The position numbers and the translations under genes were made by a program. This document shows positions 26,927 through 37,564 of a DNA stretch of 64,000 bases, one piece after another; the first letter of the stretch is position 1; each line of letters starts with the position of its first letter. Under the pieces are notes generated by a model. That model was given only the letters and a program-made list of their open reading frames with translations. It was not told the origin of the DNA and made no database searches. Source of the stretch: Anaerolineae bacterium (GTDB lineage Bacteria > Chloroflexota > Anaerolineae > Aggregatilineales > Aggregatilineaceae). Location of the stretch: positions 74,680 to 138,679 of the forward strand of contig JAOSJP010000002.1 in assembly GCA_027494015.1 (NCBI GenBank), read 5' to 3'.

Positions 26927-27559
26927 ATGGCCGAGAGCAACGTGCGCGTGTCTGCTCATCCGCTGGTCAAGCACAAGCTGACGCTGCTGCGCGATACCAG
27001 GACCGAGCACAAGAAGTTCCGCGAGCTGATCCGCGAGCTGGCCATGCTGCTCGGCTACGAGGCGACGGCTGACCTGCGCCTCGACACGTTCGAGGTGACG
27101 ACTCCCCTGGGAGGCGCGCCCGGTTACCACCTTCAGGAGGATGTGGGGCTGGTGCCCATCCTGCGAGCCGGGCTGGGCATGGTGGACGGCATCCACGAGA
27201 TGATCCCCGGCGCGCAGGTCTGGCACCTGGGCATCTACCGTGACGAGCGGACGCTGCGCCCGGTGTCGTACTACAACAAGCTGCCGGTTGAGCCGACGGT
27301 GCAGATGTGCCTGATCCTCGATCCCATGCTGGCGACGGGCGGATCGGCAGTGGCGGCCATTGACGTGCTCAAGGAATGGGGCGTGCGCCGCATCAAGTTT
27401 GTCGGGCTGATCGCCGCGCCGGAAGGGATTGAAGTGGTCACGCGCGCGCATCCCGACGTGCCAATCTATCTGGCTGCGGTGGACGATCATCTGAACGAGC
27501 ACGGCTTCATCGTCCCCGGCCTGGGCGACGCTGGCGACCGCCAGTTCGGGACGGGGTGA
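26927..27559 (+). CDS. upp: Uracil phosphoribosyltransferase
   Basis: A 210-residue UPRTase converting uracil and PRPP to [17 protein letters not shown] and the PRPP-binding loop [16 protein letters not shown] are diagnostic, and the C-terminal [24 protein letters not shown] is the uracil-binding flap. The ATG at 26927 follows AAGGAG; an ATG four bases earlier is out of frame. The next gene starts seven bases later, suggesting an operon. Confidence 0.95.
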   Translation: MAESNVRVSAHPLVKHKLTLLRDTRTEHKKFRELIRELAMLLGYEATADLRLDTFEVTTPLGGAPGYHLQEDVGLVPILRAGLGMVDGIHEMIPGAQVWHLGIYRDERTLRPVSYYNKLPVEPTVQMCLILDPMLATGGSAVAAIDVLKEWGVRRIKFVGLIAAPEGIEVVTRAHPDVPIYLAAVDDHLNEHGFIVPGLGDAGDRQFGTG

Positions 27560-27565
27560 GGCATC

Positions 27566-28612
27566 ATGCGCTCCGCCGATCTCGTTTCGTTTGCGGTGGT
27601 TCTGTTCGTCTCCGCCGGGCTGTCGTTCGCGCTGACGCCGCTGGCGCGGCGGCTGGGGCTGCGCTGGGGGCTGGTGGACGTCCCGCGCGGGCGGCATGTG
27701 CACCCGCGCGTCATGGCCAAGTCCGGCGGCATCGCCCTCTACCTTGCCTTCACCCTGACCGCGATCCTGGCGCAGTTTCTACCGGTTGAGCGCACCGACG
27801 ACAAGGAGATCATCCGCCTGACCGGGCTGCTGCTCGGCGGGGCGTTCCTGTTTCTGTTCGGCCTGCTGGACGACCGGCGCGAGCTGAGCGCCCTGCCGCA
27901 GTACATCGCCCAACTGCTGGCGGCAGCGATTGCCGTCGTCTTTCTGATCATCATCGAGGGCTTCAATAACCCGCTGACCGGCCAGCGCACGCCCGAATGG
28001 CCGTACATCGTCACCGTGACGCTGACTCTGTTCTGGCTGGGCTTCATGATGAACACGGTCAACTGGCTGGACGGGCTGGACGGGTTGGCGGCGGGGGTCT
28101 GCGCGGTCGCCGCGCTGATGATCTTCATTCACGCCGCGTTTCGGCTGGATCAGGTGAGCGTTAGCTTGCTGGCGCTGGCGCTGTTCGGCGCGGCGCTGGG
28201 CTTTCTGCCGTACAACTTCCCGCCGGCGCGGGTGTTTATGGGCAGCAATGGGGCGCTCTTCCTCGGCTATACCATCGGCGTGCTGGGCATCATTGGTGGG
28301 GCGAAGATGGCGACTGTGCTGCTGGTGATGGGTCTGCCGCTGCTGGATGTGGTCTGGCAGATCGCCCGGCGGGTGAGCAGCGGGCGCAACCCGACCGAGG
28401 GCGACCGCGGTCACGTGCACTACCGCCTGCTCGACGTGGGCATCTCCCCGCGCCAGATCGTGCTCGGCTACTACGTCTTCTGCGCGCTCTTTGGGGGCAT
28501 CGCCCTGGTGACAGCCAGCCGCCTGTTCAAGCTGATCGCGCTGATCGTGATGGCTGCGGTCCTGGGCGGGGGATTTATCGTGCTGAGCCGCCGGACTCCG
28601 CCGACTCGCTGA
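27566..28612 (+). CDS. Undecaprenyl-phosphate glycosyl-1-phosphate transferase (WecA/MraY-like)
   Basis: A 348-residue polytopic PNPT-family membrane enzyme. [17 protein letters not shown] provides the catalytic DDxx motif near residue 98, [15 protein letters not shown] the nucleophile region near 160, [12 protein letters not shown] the later Asn/Gly loop, and [11 protein letters not shown] the cytoplasmic His-containing loop. Such enzymes load a sugar phosphate on a lipid carrier for wall or envelope glycans. It follows upp directly, a common arrangement in Chloroflexi and Firmicutes. Confidence 0.9.
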   Translation: MRSADLVSFAVVLFVSAGLSFALTPLARRLGLRWGLVDVPRGRHVHPRVMAKSGGIALYLAFTLTAILAQFLPVERTDDKEIIRLTGLLLGGAFLFLFGLLDDRRELSALPQYIAQLLAAAIAVVFLIIIEGFNNPLTGQRTPEWPYIVTVTLTLFWLGFMMNTVNWLDGLDGLAAGVCAVAALMIFIHAAFRLDQVSVSLLALALFGAALGFLPYNFPPARVFMGSNGALFLGYTIGVLGIIGGAKMATVLLVMGLPLLDVVWQIARRVSSGRNPTEGDRGHVHYRLLDVGISPRQIVLGYYVFCALFGGIALVTASRLFKLIALIVMAAVLGGGFIVLSRRTPPTR

Positions 28613-28623
28613 GGCGGACGACC

Positions 28624-30074
28624 TCACTCGTCGAACAGGTCGTCGAAGGCTGAGCCATCCTCGTCGAAATCCTCGTAGATCAGGTCGTCCTCTTCGATTT
28701 CCAGTTCTTCGTCAGGGAGATCGCGGCGCGGGGCGGGCCGGGCGAAGTCCAGCCGCTCCGCGCGGTCGCGTTCGGGCGGCGCGCCTCTGTGCGGTGAGGT
28801 GCCTGGCGCTAGCTGCGCGCCGGGCAGGGGGCGCGGCGCGCGCGGGGAGCCGCTATCGGGCGGCGCAGACCAGCCGGTGGCGCTGCGCGGGCGCGCTCGC
28901 CGAACGGCGACGGTGCTGCCGGGCGCGCTCCGGGGACGGGACTGCCAGAGGGCGCGGAACGGTCGGCGGAGGGCTGGCTCTGGCGGGAGGGATGTGCTTC
29001 GGGTGCGCCGGGCCGGAGGGCGGGTGATCCTGGAGGGGGAGTCCCTTTTGCGGCAGGCAGCGGGGCGGCTGCGGTTGCCGGGCGCTGCGCGGGCGGCCTG
29101 GCGGCCTCTGGGCGGGCACGATCTGGCTCACGGAGCGGGGTGGCTGGGACGGCAGGCGCGGGTTCGCGGCGGCGCGGCGACGGCCCGGCGTCGGTTGCCG
29201 GGTCGGGCAGCGGCAGGTCGAGGTTGTAGACGGATGGCAGCGCCGCGCCGGGGGGCAGCGGCTCAGCGGAACCTGGCTGCCGCCCGCGTCCGCGCGCCGG
29301 GCGCTGGCTGTAGGTGAACTTGCGCCCGGTCACGCGCTCCATGATTTCCTCGAAGAAGGCGATGGCGATCACCGCCGGAATCTCGACGGCCAGCACAGTC
29401 AGGAAGGCGGTCGTCAGCAGCTCCACCCCGTGCGCGACCGGGCCGGTGAAGGTGTCCAGCAGCACTTCGCCCACGCCGATCACCACCAGGAACACCAGGA
29501 TCGCGCCGAAGCCAGCCAGCGCCAGCGGCCAGCCCTCGCGGTCAGAGGGTGTGGGCAGCATGGCGTTGCTGATGGCGAAGGTCAGATACAGCCACAGGTA
29601 GAAGTCCGGCGTGCTGCCCAGCTCGCGCAAGGCCGCGCCGAGAAGGGCGAGATCGGCCTTGCCCAGGGCGGCGAGCACCTCTTCCAGGTTGAGGATGTAA
29701 TTGCTGATCACCCAGACGAGGGCCAGTCCCGTAGCCAGCGGGGCCGCGCCGATGATCGCTCTCTGGAAAGCCAGGGCCTTCTGAACGGTGACGAAATTGA
29801 GGCGCAGGGTGCCATCATCCTGCGCCTCCGGCCAGGCGATCACGCGCTTGATGCGCACGTTGAGCACGCCCGCCACCAGGTACTGCGTGAACTCGTGGAC
29901 GAAGACGCCCGGCAGCAGCAGCACGTAATACAGAGCGGTGGCGCTCTTTCTGTTGTTGGTCAGCACCCAACCCACGCCGTAGAGGTGGCTGTGAATCCAC
30001 CTCTCTACGTAGATCAGCGCGATGAGCACCCCGGCCAGCAGCAGCCAGGGTGAGAGCAGGTTGCCCAGAGTCAT
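28624..30074 (-). CDS. M50-like integral membrane protein with degenerate HExxH motif, Pro/Ala-rich and acidic tail; frame-broken
   Basis: About 480 residues if restored. Six or so membrane segments occupy residues 1-250, with VFVHEFTQYLVAG at 57-69, where family zinc peptidases have HExxH but the second His is Gln64. A disordered Pro/Ala/Arg-rich stretch follows. In the uninterrupted frame a stop falls at 28809, but another frame reads a strongly acidic, clearly coding tail ending EEDDLIYEDFDEDGSAFDDLFDE at 28624, so a frame change is needed somewhere between about 28810 and 29125. It overlaps nothing and follows tpiA by 15 bases, so it is probably cotranscribed with the glycolytic genes. 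Proteolysis is doubtful given the missing ligand. Confidence 0.65.
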
Positions 30075-30089
30075 GCGGTGTGTGCCAGA

Positions 30090-30860
30090 TCAGGCCAGTC
30101 CTTTCGCTTCGATGGCGATACGGACCAGGTCAACGAACGAGTCTTCCTGAAGGGACGCGCCGCCGACCAGCGCGCCGTCAATGTGCGGCTGGCTCATGAA
30201 CTCGGCCATGTTGCCCGGCTTGACGCTGCCACCATACTGGATGCGCATGGCTTCGGCGTGCGCGTGGCCGTAAAGCTCGGCGAGGATGGCCCGGATCGAG
30301 CCGATGATGGCGTTGGCCTGCGCGCCAGACGCGCTCTTGCCGGTGCCGATGGCCCAGATCGGCTCGTAGGCGACGACGATGGTCGCCAGGGCCTCGGCAG
30401 GGATGCCGTCGAAGGCGGCGCGAATCTGGCGCCCGACGAACTGCTGCGTCTGGCCCGCCTCGTTGATGGCCAGGCTCTCGCCGACGGCGATGATCGGGTG
30501 CAGTCCGTGCGCCAGGGCAGCCCTGGCTTTCTTGTTGACCATCTCGTCGGTGACGCCCAGGTATTCGCGCGTCTCGGAGTGGCCGATGATCACGAACTTG
30601 ACCAGGCCGGTGAGCATAGCGGGCGCGACCTGGCTGGTGTAGGCACCCTCTTCCTGCCAGTGTACGTCCTGCGCGCCGACGGCGATGTCGGTGCTGGCCA
30701 GCGCCGCCGCCACGCCGGGCAGGGCCACGTAGGGCGGGCAGACTACCCGCTCGGCGGCGGGGAGCGCGACCAGGCGATCCTTGATGGCGTTGACAAAGGC
30801 GACGGCTTCCTGGGGGGTCTTGTACATCTTCCAGTTGCCGGCGATGATGGGCTTGCGCAT
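30090..30860 (-). CDS. tpiA: Triosephosphate isomerase
   Basis: A 256-residue TIM barrel interconverting dihydroxyacetone phosphate and glyceraldehyde 3-phosphate. AGNWKMYKT carries the catalytic Lys, VIIGHSETREY the His (GHSE), and VAYEPIWAIGTGKSA the catalytic Glu and loop 6. ATG 30860 follows an AGGAG at ideal distance; the longer frame upstream is rejected. Confidence 0.96.
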   Translation of the reverse strand: MRKPIIAGNWKMYKTPQEAVAFVNAIKDRLVALPAAERVVCPPYVALPGVAAALASTDIAVGAQDVHWQEEGAYTSQVAPAMLTGLVKFVIIGHSETREYLGVTDEMVNKKARAALAHGLHPIIAVGESLAINEAGQTQQFVGRQIRAAFDGIPAEALATIVVAYEPIWAIGTGKSASGAQANAIIGSIRAILAELYGHAHAEAMRIQYGGSVKPGNMAEFMSQPHIDGALVGGASLQEDSFVDLVRIAIEAKGLA

Positions 30861-30966
30861 GAGGGAACTCTCCTGAAGTACAGCGACCGAAAACAGATGT
30901 GGCAACGTGAGTCAGGTGCGGATTCGCGCACCAGGGCCAGGGAGGGCACTGTCCGCGCGTGCTTTC

Positions 30967-30972
30967 ATTATA
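30967..30972 (-). promoter_or_regulatory. Candidate tpiA -10 element
   Basis: A perfect minus-strand TATAAT, about 100 bases before tpiA, with no clear -35. The 400-base pgk-tpiA gap makes an internal promoter plausible. Confidence 0.35.
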
Positions 30973-31011
30973 GTGCCCCTGCGAGGACTGCGCTTCCCTC
31001 AGCGTGCAGAG

Positions 31012-31184
31012 GGGTGCGTGCAAAGGTTGACAGCGACTTCGCTGGACGCAGAGCATTGACCTCACCCCCAGCTTCGCTGTGCTCTAATATATGAGGGGCG
31101 AGGTTTGTAGGGGAGGGTTTCAAAACCCTCCCCTACAAGGGCGCAGCAGAGCGACGCCCCTACCTGACAGGTTTTGCTCGCACC
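31012..31184 (+). repeat. MITE-like element, family A chimera (copy 3)
   Basis: It has the family A left end (GGGTGCGTGCAAAGG, then TGACAGCGACTTCGCTGGACG) and right end (CCTGACAGGTTTTGCTCGCACC), but the central hairpin is replaced by a different perfect palindrome, TTGTAGGGGAGGGTTT and its complement around 31104-31138. It occupies much of the 405-base pgk-tpiA gap; the rest shows no gene. Confidence 0.75.
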
Positions 31185-31265
31185 TGGGCACAGCATTCTC
31201 AGAGGCACGGACAGCAACATCCGGCGGAGGCGTCCTCCGCCGGACTGCCCCGCAACACAGGCAGG

Positions 31266-32444
31266 TCAGCGGTCGTTGAGCGCCACAACGCCGGGCAGCA
31301 CCTTGCCTTCGAGCAGCTCGAGACTGGCCCCGCCGCCGGTTGAGATGTGCGACATGCGCTCGGCCAGCCCCGCCTTGGCCACCGCCGCCGCCGAGTCGCC
31401 GCCGCCGATGATCGTCGTGGCGCTGGATTCGGCCAGCACTTCGGCGATGGCGTAAGTGCCTCTGGCGAAGTTGCTCATCTCGAAGACGCCCATCGGCCCG
31501 TTCCAGACGACCGTCCTGGCGTCCTTGAGCACGGCGCGAAACTGCTCGACGGCGCTGGGGCTGATGTCCAGGATGCGCCAGCCTTCGGGCACGCCAGCGG
31601 ACGCCTTGATCACCCTGGTAGCCGCGTCGTTGTCGAAGGCGTCGGCGATCACCACCTCTTCAGGGAGCACCAGCTTCGCGCCGCCCTGCGCCAGCAGCGC
31701 CTTCGCTGTGTCGAGCGCCTCATCTTCCACGAGCGAATCGCCGACGGCCCAGCCCTGGGCCTTGAAGAACGTGTTGGCCATGCCGCCGCCGATGAGCAGC
31801 GTATCGCACTTGGTCAGCAGCGACTCGATCACGCCGATCTTGTCCGACACTTTGGCCCCGCCCAGGATGGCGACGAAGGGTCGCTGCGCCTGTTCGATGG
31901 CGTTGACCAGGTATTCCAGCTCTTTCTCCATCAAGAAGCCGCTGACGGCGGGCAGGTAGCGCGCCACGCCCTCGGTGGAGGCATGGGCGCGGTGCGCCGA
32001 GCCGAAGGCATCGTTGACGTAGACATCGCCTAGCTCGGCGAGCTGCTGGGCGAAGGCCAGGTCGTTCTTCTTCTCTTCTTTGTGGAAGCGCGTGTTTTCC
32101 AGCAACAGCACGCCACCTTCGGGCAGGGCGGCAGCGGCCTTCCTGGCTGGCTCGCCAATGCAATCCTCGGCGAAAGCCACATCAACGCCCAGCAGCCCGG
32201 CCAGCACGGGGACGACTGGCTTGAGCGAGTAGGCCGGTTCTGGGGCGTCTTTGGGGCGGCCCAGGTGCGACATGAGCGCGATGTAACGCGGCTTCTGCTC
32301 CAGGATGTACTTGAGCGTGGGGATGGCTGCGCGCACGCGGGTGTCATCCGTCACGACGCCGTCCTTGATCGGCACGTTGAAGTCCACGCGGATGAGCACG
32401 CGCTTGCCGGCCAGATCAATATCGCGGATGGTCTTCTTGTTCAT
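31266..32444 (-). CDS. pgk: Phosphoglycerate kinase
   Basis: A 392-residue PGK, making ATP and 3-phosphoglycerate from 1,3-bisphosphoglycerate. [14 protein letters not shown] and MSHLGRPKD near the N-terminus bind substrate; [15 protein letters not shown] starts the nucleotide domain; [10 protein letters not shown] and [11 protein letters not shown] complete it. It lies 94 bases downstream of gap. Confidence 0.97.
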   Translation of the reverse strand: MNKKTIRDIDLAGKRVLIRVDFNVPIKDGVVTDDTRVRAAIPTLKYILEQKPRYIALMSHLGRPKDAPEPAYSLKPVVPVLAGLLGVDVAFAEDCIGEPARKAAAALPEGGVLLLENTRFHKEEKKNDLAFAQQLAELGDVYVNDAFGSAHRAHASTEGVARYLPAVSGFLMEKELEYLVNAIEQAQRPFVAILGGAKVSDKIGVIESLLTKCDTLLIGGGMANTFFKAQGWAVGDSLVEDEALDTAKALLAQGGAKLVLPEEVVIADAFDNDAATRVIKASAGVPEGWRILDISPSAVEQFRAVLKDARTVVWNGPMGVFEMSNFARGTYAIAEVLAESSATTIIGGGDSAAAVAKAGLAERMSHISTGGGASLELLEGKVLPGVVALNDR

Positions 32445-32538
32445 GGGTGTGCAATCCTCCAGACAAAGTTGTGGGGGCAGGGCGCTGCGGCCCGTGCCCC
32501 CTACGTGGTCACATGAGGTTGGGCAAGACGCGCCCGAC

Positions 32539-33552
32539 CTAGAGCTTATCGGCCATTAGCTTAGCCAGGTCAGCAGTGCGCACCGAGTAGCCCCACTCGT
32601 TGTCGTACCAGGCCATGACCTTGACCATCGTGCCCTGGAAGACGCTGGTCGCGCCGGCGTCCACAATGCTGGAGCGGTCGTCACCCTTGAAGTCAATCGA
32701 GACGAGCGGCTCTTCCTCGAAGCCGAGGATGCCCTTCAGCGAACCCGCTGCCGCTTCCTTGAAGGCGGCGTGCAGCTCTTCCGTGCTGGTCTCTTTCTCG
32801 ACATCGGCCACGAAGTCCACCAGCGACACCGTCGAGGTGGGGACGCGGACGGCCAGGCCGTCGAACTTGCCCTTCAGGTCGGGGATCACCAGAGCAACGG
32901 CTTTGGCCGCGCCGGTCGTGGTCGGGATCATGCTCATGGCTGCGGCGCGGGCGCGGCGCAGGTCCGAGTGAGGCAGGTCGAGAATCCGCTGGTCGTTGGT
33001 GTAGGCGTGAATGGTCGTCATCAACGCGCGCTTGATGACGAACCTGTCGTGGACGACCTTCGCCGCCGGCGCCAGGCAGTTGGTGGTGCACGAGGCGTTG
33101 GAGACGATGTGGTGGTTGGCCGGGTCGTACATGGTGTCGTTGACGCCGAGGACCATCGTCAGGTGCACGGCACCCTTCGACGGGGCGGTGATGATCACCT
33201 TCTTCGCGCCGGCGTCAATGTGTGGCTGGCACTTTTCCAGGCTGCGGAAGACGCCCGTGCCCTCGATGACGATGTCCACACCGAGGTCGCCCCAGGGCAG
33301 CTTGCCGGGGTCTTTCTCGCTCAGGGCCTTGACGAGCTTGCCGTCAACCAGCAGGCCCCCGTCCACCACTTCCACCGTGCCGGGGAAGCGGCCATAGTTG
33401 GAGTCGTACTTGAGCAGGTGAGCCATGGTGGGCAGGTCGCCCAAATCATTGAACGCCGCGACCTCGAGGTCGTTCGGGTAACGCTCGTTGATAGCCTTGA
33501 GCACCTGGCGGCCAATGCGACCGAAGCCGTTGATACCTACGCGAACAGTCAT
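32539..33552 (-). CDS. gap: Glyceraldehyde-3-phosphate dehydrogenase
   Basis: A 337-residue type [22 protein letters not shown] is the NAD loop and [12 protein letters not shown] holds the active-site Cys and general base region; [11 protein letters not shown] is near the C-terminus. ATG 33552 has AAGGAG upstream and replaces a ten-residue longer start. It lies 59 bases after yvcK, so all four genes may share a transcript. Confidence 0.97.
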   Translation of the reverse strand: MTVRVGINGFGRIGRQVLKAINERYPNDLEVAAFNDLGDLPTMAHLLKYDSNYGRFPGTVEVVDGGLLVDGKLVKALSEKDPGKLPWGDLGVDIVIEGTGVFRSLEKCQPHIDAGAKKVIITAPSKGAVHLTMVLGVNDTMYDPANHHIVSNASCTTNCLAPAAKVVHDRFVIKRALMTTIHAYTNDQRILDLPHSDLRRARAAAMSMIPTTTGAAKAVALVIPDLKGKFDGLAVRVPTSTVSLVDFVADVEKETSTEELHAAFKEAAAGSLKGILGFEEEPLVSIDFKGDDRSSIVDAGATSVFQGTMVKVMAWYDNEWGYSVRTADLAKLMADKL

Positions 33553-33611
33553 GGGTGTCTCCTTGTGATTATGACATGACACGAACTGATACGAGCCTTA
33601 GCTGCCCGCTC

Positions 33612-34979
33612 TCACGGGCTGTCGGATTGGTGGTTCTTGTGTGCGGCCCGGCGCTCAGGGGCGACTGGGCCGTTCCTGGAAGGCGCTATCTGGGTTGTGT
33701 TGTCGTAGACAGCCAGCAGCGCCTTAGCCAGCTTTGTTGGATCGTGCCGCCAGGGGCGGTCGCGGTCGGTCAGGTCAGCGACGTGCCACTGGTAGCGCGC
33801 ATACAGCGCATCTGTTGGGAGCGGGGGAAGCACGTAGTGCGTGTGCTCGCCCGCGTTCTTGCTGGGGTACGAGTTATTGCTAAGCACTACGTCGAACACC
33901 CCACGCCCAACGTGTTTTTCCAGCGCCTCGACATGGTTGGTCACCGTGTACCCATCTGTCTCGCCGGGCTGCGTGGCGACGTTGCACACGTAGACACACA
34001 GCGCGCTGCTGGCCCGGACTGCTTCGGTGATGCCGCCGACCAGCAGCGTTGGCAGGATGCTGGTGTACAGACTACCAGGGCCGATCACGATCAGGTCAGC
34101 GGCCAGGATGGCCCGCACGGCTTCGGGAAAGGCGCGCACCTGATCCGGTGCCAGGAAGACGTGCTCGATATGCCCGCCTGCGCGCGAGATCTGTGATTCG
34201 CCTGCCACACGCCGGGGTGTGTCCTCGCCAGGGACGCGCACCTCTGCCCACAGGGTCACGTTGTCCTGGAGCGTTGCGGGCAGCACGCGCCCTTCGACGG
34301 CCAGCACCCGCTCGGTCAGAGCAACCGCTTTGTCCATGCCTCCGGCGATGTCCGCCAGGGCAGTCAGCAGCAGGTTGCCCAGGCTGTGCCCTTCCAGCCC
34401 GCCGTTGGCAAAGCGGTACTGGAACAGGTGCGTCATCAGGTCTTCGTCGTCGGCCAGGGCAGCGATATTGCTGCGCAGGTCACCGGGGGGCAGCACCCCC
34501 AGCTCGCGCCGCAACCGGCCAGAGCTGCCGCCGTCGTCGGCCACCGTCACAATGGCGGTGAGATTGCCGGTGTAGGCTTTCATGCCGCGCAACACGCTCG
34601 GCAGACCGGTTCCCCCGCCGATGGCGACCACCTTCAACCCGCGTCCGCGCCGCTGATGAGCGACCATGACATCAATGAGTGACTCGCGGCGACGATAGGT
34701 GAACGGCGCGAGGATGGAGCGATTCAGTTGGAAAACTGCGATGCCTGCTGCGCCCAGACCCACTACCGCAGAGACCAGCACGCGCGCCCAGGGGGGCAGA
34801 AAACGCAGCGTGGCTAGGTACAGCAGGCCCGGCAGGTCACCGGCGCGATACAGAGTGACGATCACCTGCGCCAACCCCACCGCCAGCACGGTGATGCCAA
34901 ACAGCAGCACCACCAACCAGCGCTTTACGCGCAAGCCAGGGGTCAGCCACTTGACGATGGCCTGCTGCGTTCGTCGCAT
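33612..34979 (-). CDS. yvcK: YvcK/CofD-like gluconeogenesis factor with N-terminal membrane domain
   Basis: A 455-residue protein. Residues 15-95 contain about two or three transmembrane segments. The YvcK domain begins near 115 with [37 protein letters not shown] and [12 protein letters not shown], followed by [16 protein letters not shown] near 300. Firmicute YvcK is needed for growth on gluconeogenic substrates and for normal wall synthesis and binds UDP-sugars. The gap-pgk-tpiA genes downstream fit that metabolic theme. It resembles CofD by fold but lacks an F420 role. Confidence 0.9.
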   Translation of the reverse strand: MRRTQQAIVKWLTPGLRVKRWLVVLLFGITVLAVGLAQVIVTLYRAGDLPGLLYLATLRFLPPWARVLVSAVVGLGAAGIAVFQLNRSILAPFTYRRRESLIDVMVAHQRRGRGLKVVAIGGGTGLPSVLRGMKAYTGNLTAIVTVADDGGSSGRLRRELGVLPPGDLRSNIAALADDEDLMTHLFQYRFANGGLEGHSLGNLLLTALADIAGGMDKAVALTERVLAVEGRVLPATLQDNVTLWAEVRVPGEDTPRRVAGESQISRAGGHIEHVFLAPDQVRAFPEAVRAILAADLIVIGPGSLYTSILPTLLVGGITEAVRASSALCVYVCNVATQPGETDGYTVTNHVEALEKHVGRGVFDVVLSNNSYPSKNAGEHTHYVLPPLPTDALYARYQWHVADLTDRDRPWRHDPTKLAKALLAVYDNTTQIAPSRNGPVAPERRAAHKNHQSDSP

Positions 34980-35054
34980 GGCAGTGCTTCACCCCACCTA
35001 AGCTGGCGTCGCCCGGCAGCCGAAGCTGCGTCAGACCTCACGATCCGGGGGCGG

Positions 35055-35084
35055 ATTCTAGCCCGAATACTCCCTTTCTACAAT
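35055..35084. promoter_or_regulatory. Overlapping face-to-face divergent promoters, yvcK and apgM
   Basis: On plus, TTCTAG (35056-35061) and TACAAT (35079-35084) are 17 apart. On minus, TTGTAG (35083 to 35078) and TAGAAT (35060 to 35055) are also 17 apart. Each -10 thus overlaps the other promoter's -35, so only one polymerase could bind at a time. Boxes match consensus moderately. Confidence 0.45.
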
Positions 35085-35195
35085 ATCATTGCGCACGGGT
35101 TTTGCCGTCAACGATCACTTTGCCAGGCGGCGCGGGCGTGTTACAACTAGCGCCTGATGGTCGCACGAGGCTTCTGCGAGAGGGAGTGGTGGACA

Positions 35196-36410
35196 ATGGC
35201 GAACTTCGATCTGACACGCCGCCTGACACTGGACAAAGGTGGCAAGATACTGCTGCTGGTCATGGACGGTCTGGGCGGGCTTCCGCGCGGGCAAGGCGGC
35301 CCCACAGAGCTGGAAGCCGCGCATACGCCGAACATGGACCGGCTGGCCCGCGAGGGCAGCCTGGGCCTGACGATTCCGGTGGCACGGGGCATCGCGCCCG
35401 GCAGCGGCCCGGCGCACCTGGCGCTGTTCGGCTATGACCCGCTGGTCTACGAGATCGGGCGCGGCGTGCTGGAGGCGACGGGGATCGGCCTGGAAGTGAA
35501 GCCGGGCGACGTGGCCATTCGCGGCAACTTCTGCACGGTGGACGAGAACGGCCTGATCACCGACCGGCGCGCCGGGCGTATCCCCACCGAAGAGAGCGCT
35601 AAGCGCGTGGAAATCCTGCGCCAGATTGAGGTGCCCGGCGTTGAGTTCGACGTGCGGGTGGGGCAGGACTACCGGTTCGCGATAGTCATGCGCGGCGAGG
35701 GCTTGAACGGGGCTATCGCCGACACCGACCCGCAGCAGACCGGCGTCGCGCCGCTGCCCGCGCGGGCGCTGGCTCCAGCGGCGGAGAAGACCGCTGCGCT
35801 GGTCAACCAATGGCTGGCCGAAGCCGCCAAACGGCTGAAGGGACACGAGCCGGCCAACATGTGCACGCTGCGCGGCTTCGCCAGCGAGCCTGGATTGCCC
35901 CAGTATAGCGATGTGTACAAACTGAAGGCGGCGTGCGTGGCCGTCTACCCGATGTACAAGGGCGTGGCCAGCCTGGTGGGCATGGACGTGATCCAGACCT
36001 CCTCGCACGACTCGACGCAGGATGAGTTCGATCACGTAGCCCGCGTGTGGGACGAATACGACTTCATCTTCTGCCACATCAAATACACGGACAGCCGGGG
36101 CGAGGACGGCGACTTCGACGCCAAAGTGAAGGTCATCGAGGGCGTGGACGCAGCCCTGCCGACTCTGCTCGATCTGAACCCGGACGTGCTGATCATCACC
36201 GGCGATCACTCCACGCCAGCGACATACCGCGCCCACTCATGGCACCCGGTGCCAACGCTGCTGTGGGCGCCGGCCACGCACATGACCGACCGGGCGCAGG
36301 CCTTCGGCGAGCGCGAGTGCCTGATCGGCGCGCTGGGCCAGTTCCCGGCGGCAGACCTGATGCCCCTGGCCCTGGCGCACGCCAAGCGGTTGCAGAAGTA
36401 CGGGGCTTGA
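35196..36410 (+). CDS. apgM: Archaeal-type 2,3-bisphosphoglycerate-independent phosphoglycerate mutase
   Basis: A 404-residue alkaline-phosphatase-superfamily mutase (ApgM). LLLVMDGLGGLPRGQGG near residue 17 carries the first metal Asp, GSGPAHLALFGYDP near 75 holds the catalytic Ser/Thr region, and ITGDHSTPATYRAHSWHPVP near 335 holds later metal ligands. ATG 35196 is chosen for its GAGGGAG site and family-like N-terminus. It interconverts 3- and 2-phosphoglycerate and complements the divergent gap-pgk-tpiA set. Confidence 0.94.
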   Translation: MANFDLTRRLTLDKGGKILLLVMDGLGGLPRGQGGPTELEAAHTPNMDRLAREGSLGLTIPVARGIAPGSGPAHLALFGYDPLVYEIGRGVLEATGIGLEVKPGDVAIRGNFCTVDENGLITDRRAGRIPTEESAKRVEILRQIEVPGVEFDVRVGQDYRFAIVMRGEGLNGAIADTDPQQTGVAPLPARALAPAAEKTAALVNQWLAEAAKRLKGHEPANMCTLRGFASEPGLPQYSDVYKLKAACVAVYPMYKGVASLVGMDVIQTSSHDSTQDEFDHVARVWDEYDFIFCHIKYTDSRGEDGDFDAKVKVIEGVDAALPTLLDLNPDVLIITGDHSTPATYRAHSWHPVPTLLWAPATHMTDRAQAFGERECLIGALGQFPAADLMPLALAHAKRLQKYGA

Positions 36411-36645
36411 TAAGGGGATCCGTAGGGGCGTATCGCATACGCCCCGCACATGCCTCTCCCCCTAAATCCCCCTCTCCAGCCGAGCTAGAGAGGGGGACTT
36501 TGATCACCACTTGGGGCGCCTTCCCCCTCTCTGGCTCTGCCGGGGCCAGGGGGAGGAGCGTTTCGCAGAAAGAGACTTCCGAAGTTTCCAAAACCTCGGA
36601 AGCCTGATGGGGAGTATCGCATACATCCCTGCACCTTGATTGCCC
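36411..36645. repeat. Composite intergenic repeats
   Basis: No gene. In order: a short GTAGGGGCGTAT/ATACGCCCC palindrome (36420-36447), a module with CTCTCCAGCCGAGCTAGAGAG followed by a CCCCTCTCTGGCTC...GGGGG stem (about 36455-36560), and an imperfect GACTTCCGAAGTTT palindrome (36573-36605). Each module recurs elsewhere in the window. Confidence 0.7.
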
Positions 36646-36748
<103 letters not shown>

Positions 36749-36822
36749 AGAATTCGTGCGGGAAGACAGCGCAGGCAAAGCGGCTTCAGCGGGATGGGAC
36801 CGCCAGGTCTCGTCCCGTTTCG

Positions 36823-37564
36823 TCATGGCGCCGCGCTCGTCCGGCGCTCCATGCGCCAGGCGACGAGCATGGCCAGCAGGCTGGCGCTGACGGTGAGGAA
36901 GGCGACGGTCAGCGCGGCGTCGAACCAGAACTGCTCCGGGAAGAGCCGGATCAGCGTGTCGCTGGTGCGGAAGACCCAGGTGTCCCCCTCGAAGAACAGC
37001 GCGTGGAAGCTGTCGAAGAAGAGATCCCAACTGGCGACGACCAGCACTCCCAGGACGATAATCAGCGCGATGGTGATCAGGCCCCCGTCGCCCAGCGCGC
37101 GCCACAGTGCCCGCCGCGTGGCCCTGCGCCGCGCCAGCAGCAGGGTGCTCGCGCCCGCCGCGACGAGCAGCGCCCGCTGCACCTGGAAGGCGGCGCGCGC
37201 CACGATTTTGACATCGGCCATGTGCTGTAGCTCCCGCTCGTTGAAAAGGGGGCTGCCGTCGGAGAAGGTGAGATCGCCCAGGTAGCTGATGCCGGCGTCG
37301 TTGTGCAGGTAGCGCACGGCGAAAGGGGCGTAGTGCAGGCGTCTCGTCGCGGCTGAAGCCGTAGCGGTCGGCGGGGAAGCCGGGGCGGTGATACTCGATC
37401 TGCACGAACCACCCGGTCATGACCAGGCGGACGCTGGTCAGGACGAGCAGCGGCGGCAGGGCCAGCGTCAGCAGCAGGCGCAGTGCCAGCGCGTTCCAGG
37501 GCAGGGGGCTGATGATGGTCGGCGGCGCGATGTCTGCGGGCACGCTACCCTCCGGCACGGTCAA
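36823..37564 (-). CDS. DUF1461 (TIGR01906-type) integral membrane protein, frame-broken
   Basis: About 246 residues once rejoined. The upstream frame gives a first transmembrane segment and the conserved VQIEYHRPGFPADRYGFSRDE; near 37340 one extra base must be skipped to read LHYAPFAVRYLHND and DLTFSDGSPLFNERELQHMADVK, hallmarks of this family, then three more membrane helices. The function of the family is unknown. The start is a TTG overlapping the previous stop, with GTG alternatives a few codons in. It ends the rfbD-led minus-strand run. Confidence 0.75.

Noticed and set aside
25772..27703. A 643-residue frame that would extend ruvB far upstream over upp
   Set aside because: Only the 26797-initiated part resembles RuvB; the extension is the antisense of upp and the promoter region.
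33612..34979. Second CofD for F420 biosynthesis
   Set aside because: It has YvcK-specific motifs and a membrane domain; a true cofD is present at 5046.
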